The notes under the pieces are model-generated. The model was not told where the DNA came from. It did no database searches and saw nothing but the letters and a program-made list of their open reading frames with translations. Made by a program: the position numbers and the translations under genes. From contig JALEJI010000073.1 in the NCBI GenBank assembly GCA_022769825.1, positions 1 to 64,000 of the forward strand: DNA of 64,000 nucleotides, given 5' to 3'. This document shows positions 29,937 to 40,186 of this stretch, piece by piece; positions within the stretch are counted from its first letter, which is position 1, and each line of letters starts with the position of its first letter. The stretch comes from Prevotella sp. (GTDB taxonomy: Bacteria; Bacteroidota; Bacteroidia; Bacteroidales; Bacteroidaceae).

Positions 29937-31820
29937 TTATTTCCCCGCGAGCTTCTTCAGTATTGGCAGCAGAACCCTCTCGGCGGGCTTGGCCTGCGTT
30001 GAGCCAATCTTGATGTCCTTGCCCATGCCGTTGAGAATTTCCACGTCATACTTCTTGTCGGTGTCCATCTTCTCCACGTTCTCCACGGCGCGGCTCACCG
30101 CCTCCTTGGTCTGGCTGTCCTTGGTGAGGAGTATTATGGCGCAGTCGGCCATGTCGTTCACCTTCGTGAGCCACGGCTCTATGTCGTCGTAGAACAGGCG
30201 CGCGCCCTCGTTGTCGCTCTTGGCCAGTTCGCCGAGTTTCTTGCACGCGGCTGCCAGCTTGCGCATCTGCTCCAGCGTGGGCCAAGGCGAGTCGTAGTCG
30301 TAGTGGCGGAGATACGGGCACACCGTGAGATAAGCCTCGGCGTACTGCTTGCCCACCACGGCCGGCACGGCGGCCTCGAAGCTCTTGCGCACGTCGAAGG
30401 CTGCGTTGTTCCAGGCGTAGTCGCCGATGCTGAACAGGGCAATCTTGCTTGCCGCGCCTTGCTGCATGGGGTTGCTGATGAGCGTCTTCACGCCGAGGCT
30501 GTCAGTCACCTTGGCGTCGTTGTCGATATGCTTCTCGTCGTGGAAGTTGGCATACATGTCGCTCACGAAGAGCTTGTCCATGTCGTTGTCGTTGCAGGGG
30601 TAGTTCCACCACCATCCCACCTCGCGTCCGAGCCATTTGCTCACGATGGCGGGATCCTCGTTGTTGGGCACCGACCAGATGTTCTTGCCGGTAATGTATA
30701 TCACCGTCTTCTTTGGCGTGGCGCTCAGCGAATGGAAGAACCGACCGGCCTGCTCCTTGCTCACCCACGAGTAGGCGTAGAGCTGCGGCACGTAGTTGAG
30801 CGGCTTCACGGTGTCGGCAGGTACCGCGCCCTTGCGGTTCCACCTCTTGTCCACGAGCTGTTGCAGCGCGGTAAGCCTCCGCGCGCCGATGTTGAGGCTC
30901 GCCGAGTCGTCGGGCACGCCGCAGTCGTCGACGAACACGCCAAACTGGCGCATGCCGAGCTTGTACATCGACTCATACTTCTCCATTATCTTGTCGAGCA
31001 CGCCGTCGCTCTTGGTGTTGAAGAAGGCGGTGCCCGGGTGGATGGCCCAGATGAAGTTGACCTTGTTGTCGGTGGCCACCTTTGCCATGTTCCTCATCAT
31101 GTCTTGCGTCATCATGCCGATCTTCTTCTGTTCCGGCGTGATGGTGAGCGGATAAGGCTTCTCCCAGAGTTGCGAGTGGTAAAGGTCCGACTTGGCTCCA
31201 TACATGTATGAGTTCATCTTGTAGCGCGCCATGAAGCGGAAGAGGTCTTCGGTCACCTCCTCAGAGTAGGGCACGCCATAGTAGCCCTCTATTATGCCGC
31301 GGTTCTTCACGTCGGCATAGTCGTAGATGGTCACGCAGGCGAGGCGTCCCTGTCGCCCGTCGAGCATCTGCTCCAGCGAGGCGAGTCCGCAGAACGTGGC
31401 GTCGGTGTTCTCGCCGAGGATCACTATCGTGGCGGCGTTGCCCTTGCCGGCCACTGCCAAGAGGTGCTTGTCGTATTTTGGCGAGGCGAACACCGCGCGG
31501 CTCAGCCTTAGGCTCGTGGCCGCCTTGTCTGCCGCGCCCTTGTCGCCGTTGACGCCCAGCAGCAGGTTGGCCGCGCCATTCTTCGGGGCCGAGGCCCATT
31601 TGCAGCGCAAGCCGTGCTCCTTGAGCACTTGCTCCGCCCTCTGGCGCGTGGCCTGGTCGATGCTCTTGCCGCACACCACGTTTACGGTCCCGGCAAGCGT
31701 CACAGTGCCCGCTTGCTCTATCTGCTGGTGTGGGGTGGGGTAGATGGTGTAGGCTCCTGCCGCCCACAGGCTCGTGCCTGTCAACAGCATGAAGGCCAGG
31801 ATAGTGATTTTGAGTTTCAT
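29937..31820 (-). CDS. GH84 beta-N-acetylglucosaminidase (O-GlcNAcase-like)
   Basis: RGIIEGYYGVPYS, MNSYMYGAKSDLYH, FGVFVDDCG catalytic Asp-Asp. Confidence 0.92.
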   Translation of the reverse strand: MKLKITILAFMLLTGTSLWAAGAYTIYPTPHQQIEQAGTVTLAGTVNVVCGKSIDQATRQRAEQVLKEHGLRCKWASAPKNGAANLLLGVNGDKGAADKAATSLRLSRAVFASPKYDKHLLAVAGKGNAATIVILGENTDATFCGLASLEQMLDGRQGRLACVTIYDYADVKNRGIIEGYYGVPYSEEVTEDLFRFMARYKMNSYMYGAKSDLYHSQLWEKPYPLTITPEQKKIGMMTQDMMRNMAKVATDNKVNFIWAIHPGTAFFNTKSDGVLDKIMEKYESMYKLGMRQFGVFVDDCGVPDDSASLNIGARRLTALQQLVDKRWNRKGAVPADTVKPLNYVPQLYAYSWVSKEQAGRFFHSLSATPKKTVIYITGKNIWSVPNNEDPAIVSKWLGREVGWWWNYPCNDNDMDKLFVSDMYANFHDEKHIDNDAKVTDSLGVKTLISNPMQQGAASKIALFSIGDYAWNNAAFDVRKSFEAAVPAVVGKQYAEAYLTVCPYLRHYDYDSPWPTLEQMRKLAAACKKLGELAKSDNEGARLFYDDIEPWLTKVNDMADCAIILLTKDSQTKEAVSRAVENVEKMDTDKKYDVEILNGMGKDIKIGSTQAKPAERVLLPILKKLAGK

Positions 31821-31933
31821 GATATAATTATTGTGTGTTGTACTTGGTTATGGCTCACGAAAATAAAAAGTGTAGACTTGCAGCTAACTTTATAATTTGA
31901 ATAAGTCTGATGCACACACCATGTGTGCCTTTC

Positions 31934-33067
31934 TTAACCTTTGCAAGTGTTCTGTTCTTGCTGGCATTCTTTTATATACTCTCTCATCATGTCGTCGTGT
32001 TCCCTTACGCATTGGTAGAGCCGCATCTGGTTGCGCGCGCGGTCGAGGTTATGCTGCGGGTACTTGCATTTCCAGTAGTGGTCGCCGCTGAGATAGTCCC
32101 ACAGGAAGCGCACGCTCTGCATGAAGGGGAAGAGCGCCACGGCGTAGGGCAGGTTCTCCGTCTCCACTGGCGTGAGGAAGCGCGCCCCCTCGATGTATCC
32201 GCGCGTGAACGCCTTGAAAATCTCCTCGTTGAACGCCACGTGGCTCATGTCGGGGTCGTCCTCGGCGGTGGTGTTGGCCGCTGAGCGCAGGAAGTCGCCA
32301 TAGTCGGAGAACACGAACGAGGGCATCACCGTGTCGAGGTCGATGACGCAGAGCACGTGGCCCTCCTCGTCGAACATCATGTTGTTGACCTTCGTGTCGC
32401 AGTGGCACACGCGCTTGGGCAGCTTGCCCTCGCGCCCCATTCGCTCGGCCTTGCACATCTCCTCGGCGTCCTTGCCGATGAGGTCGAGAAGCTGCTTCAC
32501 CGCGTCCTCGCCAACTCGTCCGGCCGGGTTTTTCTCGATGACCTCGCGCAGCTGCTTCATGCGGAACTCCATGTTGTGGAAGTCGGGAATCACCTCGCCC
32601 AGCTTCTCGGGGATGTCCACCAGCATGTCCTCGAAATGGCCGAAGGCGTTGCCGGCGAAATAAGAATACTCTGGCGTCACGGCCTCGTAGGTCTTGGCGT
32701 TGGGTATGAACACCATCATCCTCCACACCGTGCCGTCGGCCTCTCGGTGGTAGAGCTTTCCGCCGTCGGCGGCTATAAAGCGCAGCACCTTGCGGTCGAT
32801 GTCTGTCACGTTGGCAGCCTCCAGTTTCTTGCGTATGTGGCGTGTCACGGCGGCGATGTTGTCCATCAGCATGTCCACGTCGGTGAAGACGGTGGTGTTT
32901 ACGCGCTGAAGCACATAGTCGGGCGCGTCGGCCTCCTTGGTTGATACCTTATAAGTGTCGTTTATCAGTCCGTTTCCCAATGGGCGGATGTCGGCCACGG
33001 TGCCTTCAGTTGCAAAGCGGGAAACAATGTCGTATGTGTTGGTCAGTGAGGTGTTTTTAGATTCCAT
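31934..33067 (-). CDS. Aminoglycoside-phosphotransferase-fold kinase, probable N-acetylhexosamine 1-kinase (NahK-like)
   Basis: PLGNGLINDTYKV, VLQRVN, VCHCDTKVNNMMFD, VIDLDTVMPSFVFSDYGDFLR; context with GH84/GH109. Confidence 0.75.
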   Translation of the reverse strand: MESKNTSLTNTYDIVSRFATEGTVADIRPLGNGLINDTYKVSTKEADAPDYVLQRVNTTVFTDVDMLMDNIAAVTRHIRKKLEAANVTDIDRKVLRFIAADGGKLYHREADGTVWRMMVFIPNAKTYEAVTPEYSYFAGNAFGHFEDMLVDIPEKLGEVIPDFHNMEFRMKQLREVIEKNPAGRVGEDAVKQLLDLIGKDAEEMCKAERMGREGKLPKRVCHCDTKVNNMMFDEEGHVLCVIDLDTVMPSFVFSDYGDFLRSAANTTAEDDPDMSHVAFNEEIFKAFTRGYIEGARFLTPVETENLPYAVALFPFMQSVRFLWDYLSGDHYWKCKYPQHNLDRARNQMRLYQCVREHDDMMREYIKECQQEQNTCKG

Positions 33068-33586
33068 GTCTTTATTCTCTCTGTTTCAGGTTTAATGATA
33101 ATGTGTGTTGGCCCGTCGGGACGCTAATTCCCGACTGCTTGTGCAAAATTACGCATTATTTTCGCAACGGTGGCACATTTCGCCGAAAATAGTTTTGCGA
33201 TTTCGCTTTAATGGCATCCGCCCTATGGCGAAAAGCCATTGCCGAAAGCCTGTTATCGTACCGTCTTTCCCTCCGCGGCCCCATTCTATGGAATGGCCTT
33301 TGCCAATTGTTAAATCCCGATAAACGATATTTACAAGGTTACATTCGCGTTGCCAAAATGCGTGGGACAAATTCCCGTTTGGCTACGGACTTAGCTATAC
33401 CACGTTTCGTTATGGCAAGCCGCATTTAGTAGGGGTCGGAGCTATGAACCACCATGATGCCATTGATATCGGATGACGCCCTATGCTTCTTAGTCTCGTG
33501 CTCGTCATGCCCTTGCTTACAACGCAGGTTGCTGTCCTCGCTTCATTAAAAAAACTAAAAACAGACTGACAAAGCGTCATATTTGT

Positions 33587-33617
33587 TTTGTCTTTATGCC
33601 GAAAGGCATTACTTTTG
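33587..33617 (+). promoter_or_regulatory. Bacteroidetes-type promoter for eno
   Basis: TTTG (33587-33590), 19-bp spacer, TACTTTTG (33610-33617). Confidence 0.7.
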
Positions 33618-33676
33618 CAGCTATGTAAGCGAACTATCGCTTTTTCAGCACGAACAAACAGTTTTTATACATATAA

Positions 33677-35005
<1,329 letters not shown>

Positions 35006-35053
35006 ACCGGCTCGCGCTCTACTGACGCAAGTAAGCATAATTAAATAAAGTGA

Positions 35054-35089
35054 GTCCCACACTGCCATCGGCGGTGTGGGACTTTTCTT
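35054..35089 (+). terminator. Intrinsic terminator 1 downstream of eno
   Basis: GTCCCACAC...GTGTGGGAC then TTTTCTT. Confidence 0.85.
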
Positions 35090-35093
35090 ACAT

Positions 35094-35134
35094 AAACAGG
35101 GAGTACACTTAAACGCGTACTCCCTGTTTGTTTT
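35094..35134 (+). terminator. Intrinsic terminator 2 downstream of eno
   Basis: 13-bp perfect stem AAACAGGGAGTAC (35094-35106) / GTACTCCCTGTTT (35117-35129) then GTTTT. Confidence 0.8.
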
Positions 35135-35329
35135 CCAAGACGTTACTCATGGCGTTTTCAATGGTTCTTTGTTGTGATGATGACTATCCGTGGCGTGCGG
35201 AGCGCAGGTTTCAACTCGCCGCCTATATAGAATGTGCCAATGTCTGTGGTCACGGCCTGTGCGCCGGCGCGCGCGAGTCTTGACGACGAGCATGCCAAAA
35301 ACCACTTGTCTCACGCGCCTCGCGCTCTC

Positions 35330-36103
35330 TCACGGCACCCTCACCACATCCACCACATGGCTGCCCGCGCCGATGAGGTCGCGCCGCTCTGATATGGCCT
35401 TTTGGTATTCTATGAAGTGGGCAAACGTGTCGTCGCTCATGCGGTTGAGTCGCGTGCGCATATAGTCGGACGCGCCGTCGGGCGAGAATATCGTGACCCG
35501 TTCCAGCCCTGCCATCTTGTCGAGCCTGTCGATGTCGTCAACACGCACGTAGTCGTACAGCTCGTCGGGTTGTGCCTGGATATGGAAGTGGCCGTCCACC
35601 GCTCCCCTTTCGAGCAATCCGCCTATGCGATCCTCGTCGAAGCAATAGGAAAGGATGCTGTACTCGTTCATCAGGTAAGCCACGAAAATCAGCCCGCCGG
35701 GTTTCGTCACGCGCTTCGCCTCCTCAAGGGCCTTCAGCTTTTCGTCATCGCCAATGAGGTGGTACAGTGGGCCGAGCAGGAGGGTCATGTCTGCCGAGCC
35801 AGTGGGCACGAATGGCATGTGGCGCGCGTCGCCCTGCACCACGTTGGCGGTGGGCTCACGTTTCAGGAAGACGTCGATGTTGTGGCGCACCAGCTCCACC
35901 GCCTTCACGTCGTAGCCCTCGGCCATGAGCGCCGAGGTGTAGCGGCCCGTCCCGGCGCCAACGTCGAGCAAGCTGAAGCCTGGCCGCAAGAAGCGGTGAA
36001 GGTGGTACATGGTGGTCTGAAACTCCACGATGCCGTGCCTGCGCTGCAAGCGCAAGTCCTCAGGATGCTTGTTGTAGTGCCTCTCTATGTTGGATAATGC
36101 CAT
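35330..36103 (-). CDS. Class I SAM-dependent methyltransferase
   Basis: FSLLDVGAGTGRYTSALMAEGYDVKAVELV, DMTLLLGPLYHLI. Confidence 0.9.
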   Translation of the reverse strand: MALSNIERHYNKHPEDLRLQRRHGIVEFQTTMYHLHRFLRPGFSLLDVGAGTGRYTSALMAEGYDVKAVELVRHNIDVFLKREPTANVVQGDARHMPFVPTGSADMTLLLGPLYHLIGDDEKLKALEEAKRVTKPGGLIFVAYLMNEYSILSYCFDEDRIGGLLERGAVDGHFHIQAQPDELYDYVRVDDIDRLDKMAGLERVTIFSPDGASDYMRTRLNRMSDDTFAHFIEYQKAISERRDLIGAGSHVVDVVRVP

Positions 36104-36182
36104 TGCCTAATCGAGAAAGGGCGCGCCAAAAGACTTCAGCCTCCTGGCACGCCCCCGTTATGTGTCTTTTTGGACAGTCGTG

Positions 36183-36785
36183 TTATTTCTTTGCAGCGTT
36201 GGCCTTGCTCTTGTAAGCCTTGTTGAGGCCGGCCACCACCTCTGCGGTAATGTCGTAAGCCTTGCTCGCGTAGAGCACGTTGTCGCCCTGCTTGGCGAAG
36301 ATCATGCCATACTTGCCATCCTTGTTGAACACGGCGAGATAGTGCTGTATGGAATCGTGCAAAGCCTTGTTGTACTTGTCGGTCTCGGTCTGGAACTCTC
36401 CGCTGAGCCTCTGGTTGAGGGCCTGGAGGTCGTTGCTCTGCTTCTGCAAGCCTGCCTGGATGGCCTCAGCCTGCTCGCGCGTGTAGGCGTTTTGCTGCAC
36501 CTTCTGCTGGAAGTTGGCAGCCGCGCCCTGCAATGCCTGCTGACGGCTGGCAAGGGTCTTCTGGATGTTGGTGCCCTTCTGGTTCAGGATCTTGGTGTAT
36601 TCCTTGCAAAACTGGTACTGCGTCATGATGGAGTCTACCTCCACGTAAGCGATTTGCGTGCTTGCAGCCTTCTGCGAGGTTGTCTCCGACTTCTCGTCCA
36701 TTTTTGGCGCGCTCTTGTTGCAAGAGGTAAAACCGAATGTCGTGGCGATGGTCAATGCCACGGCGAAGATGATGTTTTTCTTCAT
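36183..36785 (-). CDS. OmpH/Skp-family periplasmic lipoprotein
   Basis: Lipobox FGFTSCNK; IAYVEVDSIMTQYQF then coiled-coil, Skp-like layout. Confidence 0.85.
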   Translation of the reverse strand: MKKNIIFAVALTIATTFGFTSCNKSAPKMDEKSETTSQKAASTQIAYVEVDSIMTQYQFCKEYTKILNQKGTNIQKTLASRQQALQGAAANFQQKVQQNAYTREQAEAIQAGLQKQSNDLQALNQRLSGEFQTETDKYNKALHDSIQHYLAVFNKDGKYGMIFAKQGDNVLYASKAYDITAEVVAGLNKAYKSKANAAKK

Positions 36786-36823
36786 ATTTGATGTTGTATA
36801 TTAGTCTGTCGTGAGTGTCCGCC

Positions 36824-37018
36824 CTACCTGAAACGCCCTTTCGCGCGCATCTCCCTGTCCTCGTCCACCACGCAGTGGATGCCTCGCTCGCGCATGGCCT
36901 CGGAATCGTGGATGTGCATGGATGAGAACCTGCCGTTCTTGCGGAGCAAGACCTTAACGGAGAGGAGCGCCACGGATATAGCAATTATTAACACCGTAAG
37001 GAGTAGCGTTTCTATCAT
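36824..37018 (-). CDS. Small single-TM membrane protein (64 aa) of unknown function
   Basis: MIETLLLTVLIIAISVALLSVKVLLRKNGRF TM helix plus charged tail with Cys (MRERGIHCVVDEDREMRAKG). Confidence 0.7.
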   Translation of the reverse strand: MIETLLLTVLIIAISVALLSVKVLLRKNGRFSSMHIHDSEAMRERGIHCVVDEDREMRAKGRFR

Positions 37019-37137
37019 TATTTGCTAAATTTGCAGTGGTTTTCTACATAATACGCTGCAAAGATAGCGTTAAATAGACAAACCGCAAAGAGTTAAGGCG
37101 ACATTTTAAGTATTTAATCATAAAAATAGCAAAGATT

Positions 37138-38589
37138 ATGGCAGAATTAAAACCCGCCCGCGTGTTCGAGCAATTCGCGGCAATCAACAAGATACCGCGC
37201 CCGTCGAAGCATGAGGAGAAGATGATCGAGTATCTCAAGCAGTTTGGCGAGAGCCACGGCCTTGAGACCAAGGTCGACGAGACCGGTAACGTGATTATAC
37301 GCAAGCCCGCGACCAAGGGCTACGAGGATCGCGCCACCACTATCCTCCAGAGCCACATGGACATGGTATGCGACAAGCTCGTGGACGTGGACTTCGACTT
37401 CTCTAAGAATGCCATCCAGACTTATGTCGAGGGCGACTGGATGCACGCCAAGGGCACCACGCTCGGTGCCGACGACGGCATTGGCGACGCCATTGAGCTG
37501 GCCATACTCGATTCCGACGACATTGAGCACGGACCGATAGAGTGTGTCTTCACGCGCGACGAGGAGACGCAGCTCACTGGCGCCATCGGCATGAAGCCCG
37601 GCTTCATGACCGGCGACTACCTTATCAACCTCGACTCTGAGGACGAGGGCCAGGTGTTCATCTCTTGCGCCGGCGGAAGAAGCACCATTGCCACGTTCAG
37701 CTTTGAGCGTGAGGCCGCGCCAGAGGGCTTCTTCTTCATGGAGGGCTCGCTGAAGGGCCTCAACGGCGGACACTCTGGCGACGACATCGAGAAGAAGCGC
37801 GCCAACGCCATAAAGGTGCTGGCCAGGTTCCTCTACATGGAGAAGGGCAAGATGACGCTCAGGCTCGCGCAGTGGAACTCTGGCAAGATGCACAACGCCA
37901 TACCACGCGACGGCAAGATAGTCTTCGCCGTGCCTGCCGACAAGAAGGAGGTGGTGAAGGCCGACTGGAACATATTCGCCGCGCAAGTGGAGGACGAGTA
38001 CCACGTGACCGACACCAACATGCAGTGGGCGCTTGGGAGCTGCGAGGCGCAAGACGTGATGCCGGAGAAGGTGAGCGACAACCTCATCAACGCGCTGCAG
38101 GCCGTGGACAACGGCGTGTTCGCCATGTGCCAAGACGAGGAACTGGCTTGGATGGTGGAGACGTCAAGCAACGTGGCAAGCGTGCAGAGCGAGGCCGGCA
38201 AGGTGGTCATCGTGAGCTCGCAACGCTCTAACGTGACGTCGAACCTCACCAACATCTGCAACACCGTGAAGGCCACTTACGAGCTGGCCGGAGCCGACGT
38301 GGAGCAAACCGACGGCTATCCCGCTTGGCAGCCGAAACACGGCTCTGAGCTTCAGCGCATCGTGAAAGAGGCTTACAAGAAGCTCTTCGGCAAGGAGCCC
38401 GTGGTGAGAGGCATACACGCCGGACTGGAGTGCGGACTGTTCTCTGAGAAATATCCTGACCTCGACATGGTGTCGTTTGGCCCGACGCTCCGCAACGTGC
38501 ACACGCCCGACGAGTGTCTCTACATACCAACGGTGCAGATGGTTTGGGACCACTTGCTCGAGATTCTGAAAAACATCCCAAAGAAGTGA
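37138..38589 (+). CDS. pepD: Aminoacyl-histidine dipeptidase (PepD-type M20)
   Basis: SKHEEKMIEYL, LQSHMDMVCDK, TLGADDGIGDA, TRDEETQLTGA, GGHSGDDI. Confidence 0.95.
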   Translation: MAELKPARVFEQFAAINKIPRPSKHEEKMIEYLKQFGESHGLETKVDETGNVIIRKPATKGYEDRATTILQSHMDMVCDKLVDVDFDFSKNAIQTYVEGDWMHAKGTTLGADDGIGDAIELAILDSDDIEHGPIECVFTRDEETQLTGAIGMKPGFMTGDYLINLDSEDEGQVFISCAGGRSTIATFSFEREAAPEGFFFMEGSLKGLNGGHSGDDIEKKRANAIKVLARFLYMEKGKMTLRLAQWNSGKMHNAIPRDGKIVFAVPADKKEVVKADWNIFAAQVEDEYHVTDTNMQWALGSCEAQDVMPEKVSDNLINALQAVDNGVFAMCQDEELAWMVETSSNVASVQSEAGKVVIVSSQRSNVTSNLTNICNTVKATYELAGADVEQTDGYPAWQPKHGSELQRIVKEAYKKLFGKEPVVRGIHAGLECGLFSEKYPDLDMVSFGPTLRNVHTPDECLYIPTVQMVWDHLLEILKNIPKK

Positions 38590-38981
38590 TGCGCAGGCTT
38601 ACCACTTTGGCCTTGGGCGCCTGCATGGCCCTTGCCACTATGGCCACGGTCTCCTCGTGCGGCGAGGCCCATACGGCGAAGTCGCACGCCAAGGAGTTCA
38701 TGGAAGGGCAGATGGCGCAGGCCGGCGTCGACTACATCACGTGGTCAGAGCTCGACTCCACCAAGCATCTCACCGACTCGGCGCTGCAGGTGATGCGCGC
38801 CACGGCGGTGAAGGCAAGGCTGGTGAAGCCCGGCGCCACATATCAGCGGCCCACGGCAAAGCTCAACTTCATATCCTTGAGATATGCCATAGACAAGGAT
38901 ACGCTCATGGCGACGTTCTATCTCGACGACAAGCTCACGGGCATCGTAGGCGTGAAAGCCAACCCCGTGGTGAAACCATAG
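38589..38981 (+). CDS. Small lipoprotein of unknown function
   Basis: ATG overlaps pepD stop (TGATG); lipobox ATVSSCGEAHT. Confidence 0.7.
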   Translation: MRRLTTLALGACMALATMATVSSCGEAHTAKSHAKEFMEGQMAQAGVDYITWSELDSTKHLTDSALQVMRATAVKARLVKPGATYQRPTAKLNFISLRYAIDKDTLMATFYLDDKLTGIVGVKANPVVKP

Positions 38982-39011
38982 ACTGGGCCTGAGGGCAACA
39001 AAATATAGAAT

Positions 39012-39054
39012 AGGAGGTAAACATCCGTTAGTGGTGTTTACCTCCTGTTTTTTT
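39012..39054 (+). terminator. Intrinsic terminator
   Basis: 12-bp perfect stem AGGAGGTAAACA / TGTTTACCTCCT followed by GTTTTTTT. Confidence 0.9.
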
Positions 39055-39401
39055 GCAAATAAGACATGTTATTGCCACGAATTGCTACATTATTTAGATT
39101 TTTTTGTACATTTGCATACGAAACATGTTCTTTATTGGAACATAAGCAGTACAGACAGTCATCAAGGACGACATTACTATTATTATACAAACATTATGTC
39201 ATTATGAGAAAAACCATTCTTTCGCTTTGCATGGCCGCGGCAGCCTGCCACGGCAGCATTGATGCCACAACAGCAGAGAGGGGATGTGTCAAGAATGCGT
39301 TTTTGGGGCACATCCTCCTGCTATATATTTATAGGATATACGGTCCATACAGCTCTCCCGCTTGCCGTGTTTCCGCATCCATATTCGCAAAACCGTTTTT
39401 T

Positions 39402-40031
39402 ATGAATAGACTGATTTTTACATTCCTCGCCATGCTGGCCTTTTCAATAGGCATTAGCGCCCAGGCAAACAATGGCATACCACAGGCCAACGTGTCGCAC
39501 CTGAAGTTTCAAGGCATTCCCATCACGGGAAGCATGAAATCTTTTTGCCAGAAGTTGCTGCAGAAAGGCTATAAATATGAAAGCCCCAACCTCTCTAAAA
39601 CGTTGACCGGGAAATACATGGGCAGGAAGGTGAGGCTGTATGTCGAGCAACATGAAGGGACGGTTTATTCCGTAGAGGTGGATTTCCTTTTGAAAACGAA
39701 GTCGGAGGCCGACGACCTGTGGCAGCAATTGATTGGCGGACTGCGCCTGAAATACCCAAGACTGCAAGAAGACACCGAGCACAGTGGATGGGGAACAGAC
39801 CCGTCGGACGATTGCGTTGACGCGTATGTGGCGCACGTTCCAAGGGGCACGAGAGGACAAATCGACTGGAAGAACATGTTGGGCGAGTTCACCATCAACC
39901 TGCACGAACTGGTGATGGGCGACTATTCTTACCTGCTCGCGTTCTACTATATCGACGAATACAACAACCCTGAATGGAAAGACGCGCGGAAGCAATACTT
40001 GAAAGACCGCAAGGCAAAGTTGGCTTTGTAA
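39402..40031 (+). CDS. Secreted protein of unknown function
   Basis: MNRLIFTFLAMLAFSIGISAQANN signal peptide at internal ATG 39402; globular body. The ORF extends upstream in frame to 39066. Confidence 0.65.
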   Translation: MNRLIFTFLAMLAFSIGISAQANNGIPQANVSHLKFQGIPITGSMKSFCQKLLQKGYKYESPNLSKTLTGKYMGRKVRLYVEQHEGTVYSVEVDFLLKTKSEADDLWQQLIGGLRLKYPRLQEDTEHSGWGTDPSDDCVDAYVAHVPRGTRGQIDWKNMLGEFTINLHELVMGDYSYLLAFYYIDEYNNPEWKDARKQYLKDRKAKLAL

Positions 40032-40186
40032 TCTAACGGTCGCGTGACGCGCGTTGACGCCCGTGATTAACCTACTCATAATTAAAATATCACACTCTCC
40101 TATTGGTTTATCTAAACACCAGAATGACTTTCAAGAATAATTTTCGCTAAATAGTTTTTGCAGTTTGAAACTTCTAATACAAGGTT

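Noticed and set aside
33149-33370. 73-aa minus-strand ORF upstream of eno
   Set aside because: No domain or clear ribosome-binding context; it overlaps likely intergenic repeat-derived sequence.
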